From contig JAMLHB010000001.1 in assembly GCA_023957375.1 (NCBI GenBank), forward strand, positions 1,714,245-1,778,244: a stretch of DNA of 64,000 nucleotides, read 5' to 3'. The position numbers were made by a program, and so were the translations under genes. The notes below the pieces were generated by a model, which made no database searches, was not told the origin of the DNA, and was given only the letters and a program-made list of their open reading frames with translations. The DNA comes from Flavobacteriales bacterium (lineage in GTDB: Bacteria; Bacteroidota; Bacteroidia; Flavobacteriales_F; PHOS-HE28). This document shows, one piece after another, positions 8,573-17,710 of the stretch (position 1 is the first letter of the stretch; every line of letters starts with the position of its first letter).

Positions 8573-9181
8573 ATGAAATTGATCACGCTCCTCGCCCTGA
8601 CCGCCGCCTTCACATGCCGCGTCCCTGAGGCAAAAGCCCAACAACGGCTGGGCGGGGCGGCCATGGGCGACATGGCACCGGATATCGCCTTGCCCAACCC
8701 CCATGGGGACACCCTTCGGCTTTCGCAACTGCGTGGCTACATCACCTTGGTGGACTTTTGGGCCAGTTGGTGCCGTCCATGCCGCATGGAAAACCCCGAA
8801 CTGCGCGCCACCTACCACGCATACAAGGACAGCCTCTACGCCGGGGCCAAGGGATTTCGCGTGTTCAGCGTGAGCTTGGACCGCCAAGGTGCCGCAGAAG
8901 CGTGGAAGCAGGCCATCGAGCAGGATCGGTTGGATTGGCCTTGGCACGTGGGCGCGGTGAACGCCCCGACCAACCCTGCGGCCGACACCTACCAGGTGCG
9001 CTACATCCCCACCAACGTACTGGTGGATGCGCAAGGCCGGGTGATCGGCGTGGACCTGCACGGTGAAGGATTGAAAAGCGCCTTGCAGCCCTTGCTGGAG
9101 CCGGATCCCGGCAAACAGGCCCGGAACCGGAAGCTGCGGATGAAGGCGGAGCGCAAGCGCAAGGCCGCGCGCCACCCTTAA
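8573..9181 (+). CDS. TlpA-like thioredoxin, secreted
   Basis: This 202-residue redoxin has a signal peptide (MKLITLLALTAAFTCRVPEAKA), an AhpC/TSA-Redoxin fold and the active site WCRPC (C67 and C70). The segment GDMAPDIALPNPHGDTLRLSQLRG is typical of TlpA/ResA proteins, which keep cysteines reduced outside the inner membrane. The cis-proline loop appears as YIPTNVLVD. A basic tail (RNRKLRMKAERKRKAARHP) follows the domain. It is followed by a second TlpA paralogue after 90 bases. The ATG at 8573 is chosen over an upstream start because the signal peptide begins there. The substrate is unknown. Confidence 0.8.
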   Translation: MKLITLLALTAAFTCRVPEAKAQQRLGGAAMGDMAPDIALPNPHGDTLRLSQLRGYITLVDFWASWCRPCRMENPELRATYHAYKDSLYAGAKGFRVFSVSLDRQGAAEAWKQAIEQDRLDWPWHVGAVNAPTNPAADTYQVRYIPTNVLVDAQGRVIGVDLHGEGLKSALQPLLEPDPGKQARNRKLRMKAERKRKAARHP

Positions 9182-9240
9182 GGCCATGGCTTTCCCTTTT
9201 CGGGCACGATCATTGCACGGATGTTGCAAGCATCCCAACC

Positions 9241-9248
9241 TAAATTTG
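9241..9248 (+). promoter_or_regulatory. -7-like element TAAATTTG
   Basis: Exact match to TAnnTTTG, 23 bases before the ATG of the second TlpA-like gene. TTG triplets at 9213 and 9224 bracket, but do not hit, the usual spacing. Confidence 0.45.
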
Positions 9249-9271
9249 CACCCTTGAAACCCATTTCGGCA

Positions 9272-9817
9272 ATGACCAAGACCCGCATCGTGCTCGCAGC
9301 CAGCGTAATCCTGCTGGCAATCTACGGATTCACCTCACGCATCGGGACACCCGTGGAAAAAGACGGTACCGCCATCGGGGACAAAGCGCCGGAATTGGCT
9401 TTCTACAACCCCGACAGCACCAAGGTCATCAAGCTTTCATCCCTGAGGGGCCAATACGTACTGCTCGATTTCTGGGCCAGTTGGTGCGGGCCCTGCCGGC
9501 GGGAAAACCCCAATGTGGTGCGGGCCTACGAGAAGTACAGCAAAGCCAAGTTCAAGCAAGCCAAAGGCTTCACCATCTACAGCGTAAGCCTGGACAAGAG
9601 CCGGGCCGCTTGGAAGGCTGCCATTGCGCAGGACAAGCTGGCATGGCCCTACCATGTTAGTGACCTTGGGGCGTGGAGCTCAGCCGGGGCACGCATCTAC
9701 GGCGTGAACTCGATCCCCATGAACTTCCTGATCGATCCGGACGGCATCATCGTGGCGAAAAACCTGCGGGGCGACCAATTGGACAAGGCCTTGGATGCGT
9801 ACGTGAAGAGCTTCTGA
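9272..9817 (+). CDS. TlpA-like thioredoxin, membrane-anchored
   Basis: This 181-residue thiol-disulfide oxidoreductase has an N-terminal hydrophobic segment (RIVLAASVILLAIYGF), probably an uncleaved anchor. It carries the active site WCGPC (C72 and C75) within FWASWCGPCRRENP and the cis-proline motif SIPMNFLIDPDG. It is a paralogue of the preceding gene with the same domain order but lacks the basic C-terminal tail. A TAAATTTG promoter-like element immediately upstream suggests its own transcript. It likely works in the periplasm in disulfide reduction; partners are not evident. Confidence 0.82.
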   Translation: MTKTRIVLAASVILLAIYGFTSRIGTPVEKDGTAIGDKAPELAFYNPDSTKVIKLSSLRGQYVLLDFWASWCGPCRRENPNVVRAYEKYSKAKFKQAKGFTIYSVSLDKSRAAWKAAIAQDKLAWPYHVSDLGAWSSAGARIYGVNSIPMNFLIDPDGIIVAKNLRGDQLDKALDAYVKSF

Positions 9818-9925
9818 ACGGGCGCCAAACGTGCGGAATTGGCGGGGCCAAGGAGCGCACCTGTCGATTTGTCCCATCTTCGCGCCGCAATGACCACCCG
9901 GCAGGTGCGGCACCCTATTTGAACC

Positions 9926-10564
9926 ATGCGCCTTCCATTCCGCAAACACAGAAAGAAAATGACGGACCGGCACGAAGGCAGTTCCGCGCAGGGCACCAGT
10001 GAAGAGGGCCTGCCCGAAGGAAGCGACACGTTGGAAATGGCGGCACAGGCCGCCGCCGAACGCGCCACGAACGATGAGGGCTCTGATGCGGGCAATGCCT
10101 TGGAACGGTTGGAGGCCGAATTGGATGCGCTCAAAACCGAGCACGACGCACTGTATGACAAGTATGTGCGCCTGCATGCCGAATTTGACAACTTCCGGAA
10201 ACGCAGCAACAAGGAACGCATTGACCTGTTGGCCACGGCAGGTGCGAACACCATCAAGGGCCTGCTGCCGGTGCTGGACGACATGGAGCGGGCCATTGCC
10301 CACAATGCGGAGGTAACGGACATCGGCGCGGTGAAAAAGGGGTTTGAACTCATTCACCAGAAGTTTACGGGGATCCTGCTCGCACAAGGCGTGAAGGCCA
10401 TGGAATGCAAGGGGCAGCCATTCGACCCCGACATGCACGATGCCATCAGCCAGTTGCCCGCACCCGACCCCGCACAGAAGGGCCAAGTGTTGGAGGTCAT
10501 GGAGACCGGATACACGATCCACGACAAGGTGCTGCGCTATGCAAAGGTTGTCGTGGGCCAATAA
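9926..10564 (+). CDS. grpE: nucleotide exchange factor GrpE
   Basis: This 212-residue protein is the nucleotide exchange factor for DnaK. An acidic, low-complexity N-terminus of about 65 residues leads into the long coiled coil (ALERLEAELDALKTEHDALYDKYVRLHAEFDNFRKRSNKE). The C-terminal beta domain has the family motif near the end, VLEVMETGYTIHDKVLRYAKVVV. A second ATG at 9959 is possible; the first gives a basic leader (MRLPFRKHRKK). It is 39 bases from dnaJ, so grpE-dnaJ is likely one operon. dnaK is not in the window. Confidence 0.95.
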   Translation: MRLPFRKHRKKMTDRHEGSSAQGTSEEGLPEGSDTLEMAAQAAAERATNDEGSDAGNALERLEAELDALKTEHDALYDKYVRLHAEFDNFRKRSNKERIDLLATAGANTIKGLLPVLDDMERAIAHNAEVTDIGAVKKGFELIHQKFTGILLAQGVKAMECKGQPFDPDMHDAISQLPAPDPAQKGQVLEVMETGYTIHDKVLRYAKVVVGQ

Positions 10565-10603
10565 GGCAATTTACCCCAGCACGGCAGGCAGTACCACCCG
10601 GTG

Positions 10604-11725
10604 ATGAGCAAGCGAGACCCTTACGAGGTGCTTGGCGTTGGCAGAAACGCCAGTGCGGACGAGATCAAAAAGGCCTACCGGAAGCTGGCCATCAAGTACC
10701 ATCCGGACAAAAATCCCGGCGACAAGGCCGCCGAAGAACACTTCAAGGAAGCAGCCGGTGCCTACGAGATCTTGGGCGATGTCGAAAAAAAGGCGCGCTA
10801 TGACCGCTTCGGCCATGCGGGCGCGGGCATGGGCGGCGGTGGCTTCCACGGGGGCGGCATGAACATGGAGGACATCTTCTCCCAGTTCGGCGACATCTTC
10901 GGCGGTGCGTTCGGCGGGGGCTTCGGGTTTGGAGGAGGTGGCCAGCAGCGGCGAACCGTGAAAGGTTCCAACCTGCGGGTCCGGCTGAAATTGACCCTGC
11001 AGGAAATCGCCGACGGGGTGGAAAAGCAGTTGAAGATCCAAAAGCTGGTGCGTGCCAAAGGCACCGAATACACCACCTGTCCCACCTGCAAGGGGAACGG
11101 CCAAGTCCATCGCGTGCAGCACACTTTCCTGGGCCAAATGCAAACGGTGACCACCTGCCCCACCTGTGGAGGTTTGGGGCAGACCATCAGCAAGCGCGGC
11201 GCGGGCAGTGACAACAATGGGCTGGTGCGCGAGGAAAGCGTGGTGACGGTGAAGATCCCCGCCGGCGTGGAGGAAGGCATGCAGCTCAACCTCAGCGGAC
11301 TGGGCAACGAAGCTCCGGGCGGAGGCGTTCCCGGCGACCTGATGGTGGTGATCGAAGAGGAAGATAACGCGGACCTCAAGCGGGACGGCAACAACCTGCA
11401 CTATGAGGCTTTCATCACCATGGTGGACGCGGCATTGGGCGCCAGCATAGAGGTACCCTTGGTGCACGGCAAGGCCAAAGTAAAGATCGACCCGGGCACC
11501 CAGTGCAACCATGTGCTGCGCCTGAAGAACAAAGGACTGCCCAGTGTGAACCGCCACGGGGTGGGCGATCTTTTCGTGCACGTGATGGTATGGACGCCTA
11601 CGGAGTTGGGCAAAGAGGAGAAGAAAATCCTGGAGAAGCTGCGCGACAGCCCCGGCATCCAACCCAAGCCCACCAACAAGGACAAAGGCTTCTTCGAGCG
11701 GGTGCGCGAAATGTTCGCCAATTAG
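10604..11725 (+). CDS. dnaJ: chaperone DnaJ with reduced zinc-finger domain
   Basis: This 373-residue Hsp40 stimulates DnaK ATPase and delivers substrates. The J domain has HPD at residues 33-35. A Gly/Phe-rich linker covers about 72-113 and the C-terminal substrate-binding domains follow. The zinc domain is unusual: only two CxxCxGxG motifs remain, CPTCKGNG (C159, C162) and CPTCGGLG (C185, C188). By position these are motifs II and III, forming zinc centre II. Where motifs I and IV should be, the sequence reads VRAKGTEYT and KRGAGSDN, without cysteine, so zinc centre I is lost. The ATG at 10604 is preferred to the adjacent GTG at 10601. Confidence 0.95.
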   Translation: MSKRDPYEVLGVGRNASADEIKKAYRKLAIKYHPDKNPGDKAAEEHFKEAAGAYEILGDVEKKARYDRFGHAGAGMGGGGFHGGGMNMEDIFSQFGDIFGGAFGGGFGFGGGGQQRRTVKGSNLRVRLKLTLQEIADGVEKQLKIQKLVRAKGTEYTTCPTCKGNGQVHRVQHTFLGQMQTVTTCPTCGGLGQTISKRGAGSDNNGLVREESVVTVKIPAGVEEGMQLNLSGLGNEAPGGGVPGDLMVVIEEEDNADLKRDGNNLHYEAFITMVDAALGASIEVPLVHGKAKVKIDPGTQCNHVLRLKNKGLPSVNRHGVGDLFVHVMVWTPTELGKEEKKILEKLRDSPGIQPKPTNKDKGFFERVREMFAN

Positions 11726-11769
11726 ATCCCTGGGGGGGCCGGTCTTCAGCCTGGGTATTTTGAGACAGC

Positions 11770-12501
11770 ATGACCATCGTCCTCTTCTTCATCATCCATT
11801 GGTACCTCTCGCTGTTCGTGCAAACGTTCTATCTGCACCGCTACGCGGCGCACCGCATGTTCACCATGAGCCCCTTCTGGGAGAAGGCGTTCCATGTGCT
11901 TACGTGGCTGGCACAGGGCAGCAGCTACCTGAACCCCGCCGTGTATGGCATGATGCACCGCGCGCACCATGTGTATGCTGACACGGAGCAGGATCCACAC
12001 TCACCGAAGTACGATGAGAACCCTTTCAAGATGATGTGGAAAACAGCGGGCCACTACAACGGCCTGCTGTACGGCACGCTGGCCGCGGAAGAGCGCTTCA
12101 CCCGCGACCTGCCGCACTGGAAAACGATGGAGGTGATCGGCGAAAGCTGGATCTCGCGCATTGCCTGGGGCCTGCTGTACGCGGCGTTCTACTTCGCCTT
12201 CGCCACCGCCTGGTGGCAGTGGTTGCTCCTCCCCTTGCAGTTCGTGATGGGCCCGCTGCACGGCATGATCATCAACTGGTACGCACACAAGTACGGTTAT
12301 GTAAATTATCCCACGGACAACACCAGCAAGAATTTAATGCCGCTGGACGTGATCATGATGGGCGAGGGCCTGCACAACAACCATCACACGCACGCGGCGC
12401 GCGCCAACTTCGGCACCAAGTGGTGGGAGTTTGACCCCACGTGGCCGGTGATCAAACTGCTGGACCTCCTAGGCGTCGTCCGATTGCGGAAGTTGGCCTG
12501 A
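11770..12501 (+). CDS. acyl-CoA / fatty acid desaturase
   Basis: This 243-residue integral membrane di-iron desaturase has all three histidine boxes: HRYAAH at 23-28, HRAHH at 63-67 and HNNHH at 202-206. Four hydrophobic segments flank them, as in delta-9 stearoyl-type desaturases that introduce a double bond into fatty acyl chains to adjust membrane fluidity. It is a little shorter than many family members (about 250-300). The substrate may be acyl-CoA or acyl-lipid; sequence does not decide. It begins 44 bases after dnaJ, so co-expression with the chaperone operon is possible. Confidence 0.88.
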   Translation: MTIVLFFIIHWYLSLFVQTFYLHRYAAHRMFTMSPFWEKAFHVLTWLAQGSSYLNPAVYGMMHRAHHVYADTEQDPHSPKYDENPFKMMWKTAGHYNGLLYGTLAAEERFTRDLPHWKTMEVIGESWISRIAWGLLYAAFYFAFATAWWQWLLLPLQFVMGPLHGMIINWYAHKYGYVNYPTDNTSKNLMPLDVIMMGEGLHNNHHTHAARANFGTKWWEFDPTWPVIKLLDLLGVVRLRKLA

Positions 12502-12579
12502 GCCTGCGCTTGGTCCGATCAAAACTGGCGGCGGATTGTTTCCCAAGCGGAAGCCATCCGAGGGTTCCGTTCCAGCCCC

Positions 12580-13647
12580 ATGCAATTCCGTGCGCTTCGA
12601 CCGGACATCCGCACTTTGGACCCCGCCTACTTCGGTTTGCCCATGTCCACCGGCGCTCTGGCCTTGGCCTCGCATGCCTTGGGCAATGATGCCGTTGCGC
12701 GTTTGTTCTTCGGCCTGAACAATGCGGAGATCGCGGTGCTCGGGCTGCTGCTCCTGCTGCGCATGGTCCTTTACTTCCCCAGCTTCAATAAGGACCTATC
12801 GGCCCACAACAAAGGCGCGGGCTTCCTCACCGTTGTGGCTGCGCTGTGTATCCTCGGCACCGAACACATGGTGTTGGCCCCCAATGTCCATGCGGCCCTT
12901 GCACTTTGGTGCGCAGCGTTCATTGCCTGGGCGGTGCTGTCGTACGCCTTCTTCATCCTGGTCACCATCAGCCGCCGGAAGCCCGGCCTGGAACACGGTA
13001 TCGATGGCTCGTGGCTGCTGTTCGTGGTGGCCGCACAAGCCTTGTCCATCCTGGGTTCCTTCATCGCGCCCGTGCTCGCCCCGTATTTGCGCCACGCGCT
13101 ATTCGGTGCGCTCTTTCTGTACTTGCTGGGCTGCCTGTTCTACGTGGTGGTGATCGGCATGATCTTCTACCGCACCACCTTTTTTCACATGCGGGCCGAT
13201 GAATTCAAGCCCAGCTATTGGATCGACATGGGCGCCGCCGCCATCACCACGCTGGCGGGCACCATGCTCGCGGACGCCATGGCCCGCCACGGTATCTACA
13301 CGGACTTCATTCCCTTGCTGAAGTTGGGCAGTGCCTTCTTCTGGGTGGCCGGCACCTGGTGGATCCCGGTGATCCTCTTCCTGGAGATCTGGCGGCACAC
13401 CATCATCCCTCTGCGCTACCACGCCGGCCACTGGTCGCTGGTGTTCCCGCTGGGCGTGTATACGCTCTGCACATGGGAACTCGCGGGCATGCTTCAGCTG
13501 CCTGTGCTGCAATCCGTTGCATGGGTCTTCCTGCGTGTTGCCTGGTTGGCGTGGAGCATCACCTTCCTGGGAATGTGCCACCGCGTATGGCGCAGGTACG
13601 GGGTGAAGGAACGCACTCCTGCGGCAGCGGCCAAGCACACCCGCTGA
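12580..13647 (+). CDS. TDT/SLAC1-family transporter
   Basis: This 355-residue protein has about ten hydrophobic helices and matches the tellurite-resistance/dicarboxylate transporter family (PF03595). Recognisable features are [16 protein letters not shown] near the N-terminus, [21 protein letters not shown] in helix 8 and [13 protein letters not shown] in helix 9. Family members export or take up C4-dicarboxylates or act as anion channels; the substrate here is unknown. It lies 32 bases upstream of adenine deaminase and reads in the same direction. Confidence 0.75.
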   Translation: MQFRALRPDIRTLDPAYFGLPMSTGALALASHALGNDAVARLFFGLNNAEIAVLGLLLLLRMVLYFPSFNKDLSAHNKGAGFLTVVAALCILGTEHMVLAPNVHAALALWCAAFIAWAVLSYAFFILVTISRRKPGLEHGIDGSWLLFVVAAQALSILGSFIAPVLAPYLRHALFGALFLYLLGCLFYVVVIGMIFYRTTFFHMRADEFKPSYWIDMGAAAITTLAGTMLADAMARHGIYTDFIPLLKLGSAFFWVAGTWWIPVILFLEIWRHTIIPLRYHAGHWSLVFPLGVYTLCTWELAGMLQLPVLQSVAWVFLRVAWLAWSITFLGMCHRVWRRYGVKERTPAAAAKHTR

Positions 13648-13679
13648 AGGTTCGCAACGGGCTGCCTTACCTTGCGGAC

Positions 13680-15302
13680 ATGCCGACAACAGTGATCAAA
13701 GGGAACCTTGTGGACATCCCGGCACGGCGCATGTTTGCCGCGGAGGTAACAATTGAAGATGGCCGCATTGCGCGGATCACCGAACTCGATGACGTGGTGC
13801 AGGGCTTCATCCTGCCGGGCTTCGTGGATGCACACGTACACGTGGAAAGCAGCATGCTGATCCCCAGTGAATTTGCACGCTTGGCCGTAACGCACGGCAC
13901 CGTGGCCACCGTGAGCGACCCACATGAAATCGGCAATGTGCTCGGCGTGGAAGGCGTGGAGTTCATGATCGCCAACGGGAAGAAAACGCCGTTCCACTTC
14001 TTCTTCGGTGCACCGAGCTGCGTGCCGGCCACCGTGTTTGAAACCGCCGGGGATGCGATCAATGCCGCCCAAGTGGGTGCCCTGTTGGAAAAACCGGAGG
14101 TGCTTTACTTGAGCGAGATGATGAACTTCCCCGGCGTACTGCACGGCGATGCGGAAGTGCTTGCCAAGATCGCCCATGCGCACCGGCTTGGGAAACCCGT
14201 GGACGGTCATGCGCCCGGGCTGCGCGGCGAGGAGGCACGGCGGTACATCGCCGCAGGCATCAGCACGGACCATGAATGCTTCACGGCGGAGGAAGCACTG
14301 GACAAGTTGAAGCACGGCATGAAGATCCTGATCCGCGAGGGCAGCGCGGCCAAGAACTTCAAGGCGCTGATCGACCTGCTGCGCGACCATCCGGACATGA
14401 TGATGTTCTGCAGCGACGACAAGCACCCGGACAGTTTGGTGGAAGGCCACATCAACGACCTCTGCGCACGGGCCGTGGCCAAGGGCATCGACGTGTTCAA
14501 CGTGTTGCGAGCGGCCTGCGTGAACCCGGTGGAGCACTACAAACTCCCCATCGGGCGGCTGCGCGAAGGCGATGCGGCGGACGTGATCGTGGTGGAGGAC
14601 CTGGTGAAGTTCCGTGTGCGCCAAACGTTCATCGACGGGGTGCTGGTGGCGGAGAACGGCCGCAGCCTGATTGCTTCCGTTCAGGAAAAAAAGCCCAACC
14701 GGTTCCAATGCACACCAAAGACACCGGCGGACTTTGCGGTTCCAGCCACTGCGGAAGAGCTGCTGGTGATCACCGCGCTTGATGGGCAGCTGATCACCGG
14801 CAAAGAGCACATGGCCCCCCAGGTTGAAAACGGCTTTGCCGTTGCCGATCCCGGGCGCGACCTGCTGAAGATCGCCGTGGTGAATCGATACAAGGATGCC
14901 CCGCCGGCCGTGGGATGGATCAAGAACTTCGGTTTGAAACGCGGAGCCATCGCAGGCAGCGTGGCGCACGACAGCCACAACATCGTGGCGGTGGGCACCA
15001 ACGACAAAGACTTGTGCGCCGCAATCAACTTGGTGGTCGAAGCGCGCGGTGGCGTGAGCCTGGCGGACGGCACAAAGCAGCATGTCCTACCGCTTCCGGT
15101 GGCGGGCATCATGACCGATGCGGATGCATACACGGTCGCCAAGGCCTATGCGGAAATTGATGGGCAAGCCAAGGCACTGGGTTCCACGCTGGCCGCGCCA
15201 TACATGACGCTCAGCTTCATGGCGCTGTTGGTGATCCCGCACCTGAAGATGAGCGACCTCGGCTTGTTTGACGGGGATGCGTTCCGGCTCATCGCCGATT
15301 AG
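13680..15302 (+). CDS. ade: adenine deaminase
   Basis: This 540-residue amidohydrolase converts adenine to hypoxanthine and ammonia for purine salvage in the cytosol. The metal-binding motif HVHVESSM occurs in [15 protein letters not shown]. Further conserved blocks are [31 protein letters not shown] and SDDKHPDSL. The C-terminal domain has [13 protein letters not shown], a hallmark of Ade. Length is normal (540-590). The ATG at 13680 begins at the family N-terminus ([13 protein letters not shown]). It is probably co-transcribed with the TDT transporter upstream; a shared substrate is not evident. Confidence 0.93.
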   Translation: MPTTVIKGNLVDIPARRMFAAEVTIEDGRIARITELDDVVQGFILPGFVDAHVHVESSMLIPSEFARLAVTHGTVATVSDPHEIGNVLGVEGVEFMIANGKKTPFHFFFGAPSCVPATVFETAGDAINAAQVGALLEKPEVLYLSEMMNFPGVLHGDAEVLAKIAHAHRLGKPVDGHAPGLRGEEARRYIAAGISTDHECFTAEEALDKLKHGMKILIREGSAAKNFKALIDLLRDHPDMMMFCSDDKHPDSLVEGHINDLCARAVAKGIDVFNVLRAACVNPVEHYKLPIGRLREGDAADVIVVEDLVKFRVRQTFIDGVLVAENGRSLIASVQEKKPNRFQCTPKTPADFAVPATAEELLVITALDGQLITGKEHMAPQVENGFAVADPGRDLLKIAVVNRYKDAPPAVGWIKNFGLKRGAIAGSVAHDSHNIVAVGTNDKDLCAAINLVVEARGGVSLADGTKQHVLPLPVAGIMTDADAYTVAKAYAEIDGQAKALGSTLAAPYMTLSFMALLVIPHLKMSDLGLFDGDAFRLIAD

Positions 15303-15917
15303 CCAATTTCCCGGTGATCGGGCAACGCAATGCCGCCATCGGCTGTCTTCCCGAAGAACCCAACCGGAACAACATGCACGATCGGTACATCCTCACCCTT
15401 GCCTTGGTCCTGCCGTCCATCAGTGGTTTTGCCCAATGCACCTTCACCCCCACCATTTCGCCCGCCAACCCAATCCTTTGCCCGGATGCCACTGACACCT
15501 TGACCACGCAGGTGTATGGGGCCTACCAATGGTACAAGGATGGCAGCGCCATTCCGGGTGCCACTGCACAGACGTTGGTCGTGGAGCAATCCGCGGACGC
15601 CGGTTCCACCTTCACGGTTTCCGCCACGCTGGACGGCTGCACGGAAATGTCCGCGCCCGTGCTGGTGGACGGCTGGGTATTCCTGCTCCCGTATGTGATC
15701 CATGGCGGGGACGCCCCCATCAACCAAGGCCCGGAACTGCAATTCTGTGAAGGCGACACGCTCACGCTCACCCTTTCCCCCGGCTATACGGAGAACATTG
15801 TGTGGACCAACAACGGCAATCCCATCCCCGGCGCAACAGCACCTGTACTAACCGTGACCACCGACGGTAACTACTCTGTTACCGCAGCTCCGGGGGAATG
15901 CCCAAATTCCATTATGG

Positions 15918-17143
15918 GGGTTAATGGACAAAACGAATGGTCCATCCTTCGGAAAGCTTAGCCTAGCATAGGTTAGGGGCGATTCAAAGGTCATGAACAA
16001 AAAAACTGCCCCCACTGCGGTTCGCGCCACACCCAGAAATACGGGGTTGTAAGGAAGGTTCAGCGCTTTAGATGCCATAGCTGCGGCAAGCAGTTCAGGG
16101 GTGGATACCGGGTAAGCGCGAAGGAGTTGTGGTGGGAGTATCAGTCAGGGAAGCAGACCTACGAACAGCTCGCGGCCAAGCATGGCTGTTCGGTCCGGAC
16201 CATTCAGCGCAAGCTTGACCGGTACGAGGGTGCCGAGCAGGAGCTGCCGCAGCCCAGTGATGCAGTGATCCTCATGGACACGACCTACTTCGGCCGGAGC
16301 TTTGGGGTAATGGTGTTCCGTGATGCCCTCAGCAGCCAGGTGCTCCATTGGCGCTACGTGAAGTACGAGACCAATCAGCTGTACGCTGAGGGCTTGGCTC
16401 ACTTGCGCGACTTGGGCATCGCTATAAAGGCAGTCGTCTGCGATGGTCGAAGAGGACTGCTGCAGTTGTGCTCCGGAATGCCCGCTCAGATGTGCCAGTT
16501 CCATCAGGTGGCGATCATCACCCGCTACTTGACCAGGAAGCCCAAGCTACTGGCCGCCCAGGAGTTGAGGACCCTGGTCCAACTCCTCACCAAGACCGAC
16601 AAGGAGAGCTTCGTAGGCGGGCTTGAACAATGGCACGAACGCTGGGCAACGTTCCTCGCTGAACGCAGCGTGGAGGCCGCCACCGGGCGGTCACGCTACA
16701 CCCACCGCAGGCTGCGCAGCGCGTACCTGAGCCTACGACGGAACCTGCCATGGCTATTCACTTGGTACGACCACCCTGGGTCGGGCATCCCGAACACCAC
16801 CAACGCTATCGATGGCATGTTCGCCGGCCTGAAGAACAAACTGCGCAACCACAATGGCCTGTCTGCGACCCGGAAACGCAAGTTCATCGATGAGTTTTTT
16901 AAGGCATGCGGACCTCGAAATGGGAACGGGCAACCATAAGGTTCCCGCTCCCTTCCGATCATTTCTCGGTCATCGGGCTATCCCTGGCAGGTTGCTCTCC
17001 AGCAGAGCCTGCTTCCGTTTGGCCCGACATGCGAAGTTGGGGAATGCCTCACAACCCTGTCACAGCTGTTGAAAAACCGACCATTCGTTTTGTCCACTTG
17101 GACTCAACGTCTCAAAAAGACCATTCGTTTTGTCCATTACTCC
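15918..17143 (+). mobile_element. insertion sequence copy 1, IS256-like zinc-finger type
   Basis: This element is 1226 bp. It is flanked by the 8-bp direct repeat CATTATGG (15910-15917 and 17144-17151). The ends are inverted repeats sharing TAATGGACAAAACGAATGG, preceded by GGGT at the left and GGAG (read inward) at the right. An inner direct copy of the right-end sequence lies 40 bp in (17079-17096 and 17119-17136). It carries one transposase. An 8-bp duplication and the DDE protein fit the IS256 superfamily, variant with N-terminal zinc finger. A second copy of identical length lies at 35731-36956 in the same orientation. Confidence 0.9.
15993..16939 (+). CDS. IS transposase, zinc-finger variant, likely -1 frameshift
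   Basis: The DDE transposase cuts and joins the IS ends. The main frame is open from 15977 to the stop at 16937-16939. It encodes a zinc finger (CPHCGS...RCHSCGKQF), a helix-turn-helix (YEQLAAKHGCSVRTIQRKL) and a catalytic domain with D in LMDTTYFGRSFG, D in VVCDGRRGLLQL, a C..H pair in QMCQFHQ, and NAIDGMFAGLKNKLRNHNG. No ATG, GTG or TTG precedes the zinc finger in this frame. The ATG at 15993 is one frame off and reads MNKK before a run of seven A (15999-16005); a -1 slip there yields MNKKNCPHCGS and a 315-residue protein. Without slippage the first frame ends at 16050-16052. The TTG at 16127 would give 270 residues lacking the zinc finger. Confidence 0.8.
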
Positions 17144-17655
17144 CATTATGGGCATTGGTGTGGAAGTTGCAGTGAACTTCACGCCCAACATCCAGCCGGA
17201 TATTGTGGACCTGGGTGATGGGCAGATCTGCGTATACCCCACCGGAAATTCCACCCAATGGTACTTCGAGGGTGCGCCCATTGGCACCACGGATTGCATT
17301 ACACCGTCCTCCACCGGTGCATACACGGCCTTTGTGGACTACGGGCTGCCCTGCCAATCCATGTCCGATCCCTGGTTCCCCACCGGCATCACCGAGCGGA
17401 GCTTGGACAGGCCTTCCTTGGGGTCCAATCCTGTCCGGGGAACACTCGTGATCATGTGGCACCAAGGCATTGCCCGCGGTGGGGAATGGATGCTGCTGGA
17501 CCTGTTGGGTAGGCCGGTAAGGACCGGCACCGTGCCGTACACCGCCAATTCCACCGTGGATGTTGGCAATCTGATGAACGGCAGCTACGTGCTCGTTTCG
17601 GCCAATTCCAGTTGGCTCCCCGTCCGTTTCCTGGTGCACCATTGACCACCCATGT

Positions 17656-17699
17656 GCACACAAGAACGGCGGACCCATTGGCCCGCCGTTCTTGTGTGC
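17656..17699. terminator. strong bidirectional hairpin
   Basis: GCACACAAGAACGGCGG at 17656-17672 pairs perfectly over 17 bp with 17683-17699 around a 10-base loop. It lies between the convergent interrupted T9SS gene and the M16 peptidase gene, so it can end both transcripts. Confidence 0.8.
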
Positions 17700-17710
17700 T
17701 TCATCCGTAC

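Larger units (their letters stand above)
15374..17645 (+). pseudogene. T9SS-exported protein gene interrupted by IS
   Basis: The left part (15374-15917) encodes a signal peptide (MHDRYILTLALVLPSISGFAQ) and Ig-like surface repeats with the pattern YQWYKDGSAIPGATAQTL and IVWTNNGNPIPGATAP. It runs into the insertion sequence and stops at 15959-15961. The right part (17152-17645) continues with another such repeat (STQWYFEGAPIGTT) and a T9SS type A sorting domain (SNPVRGTLVIMW...LLDLLGRPV...GSYVLVSANSS). Removing the IS plus one 8-bp target copy joins the halves in frame: 544 + 494 bases = 346 codons, a 345-residue protein across the junction CPNSIMG/IGVEVAV. The gene is therefore intact apart from the insertion and the event is probably recent. 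Confidence 0.85.

Noticed and set aside
12580..13647. Tellurite-resistance gene as part of a resistance island
   Set aside because: TDT-family membership does not show tellurite resistance, and no other ter or resistance genes are near.
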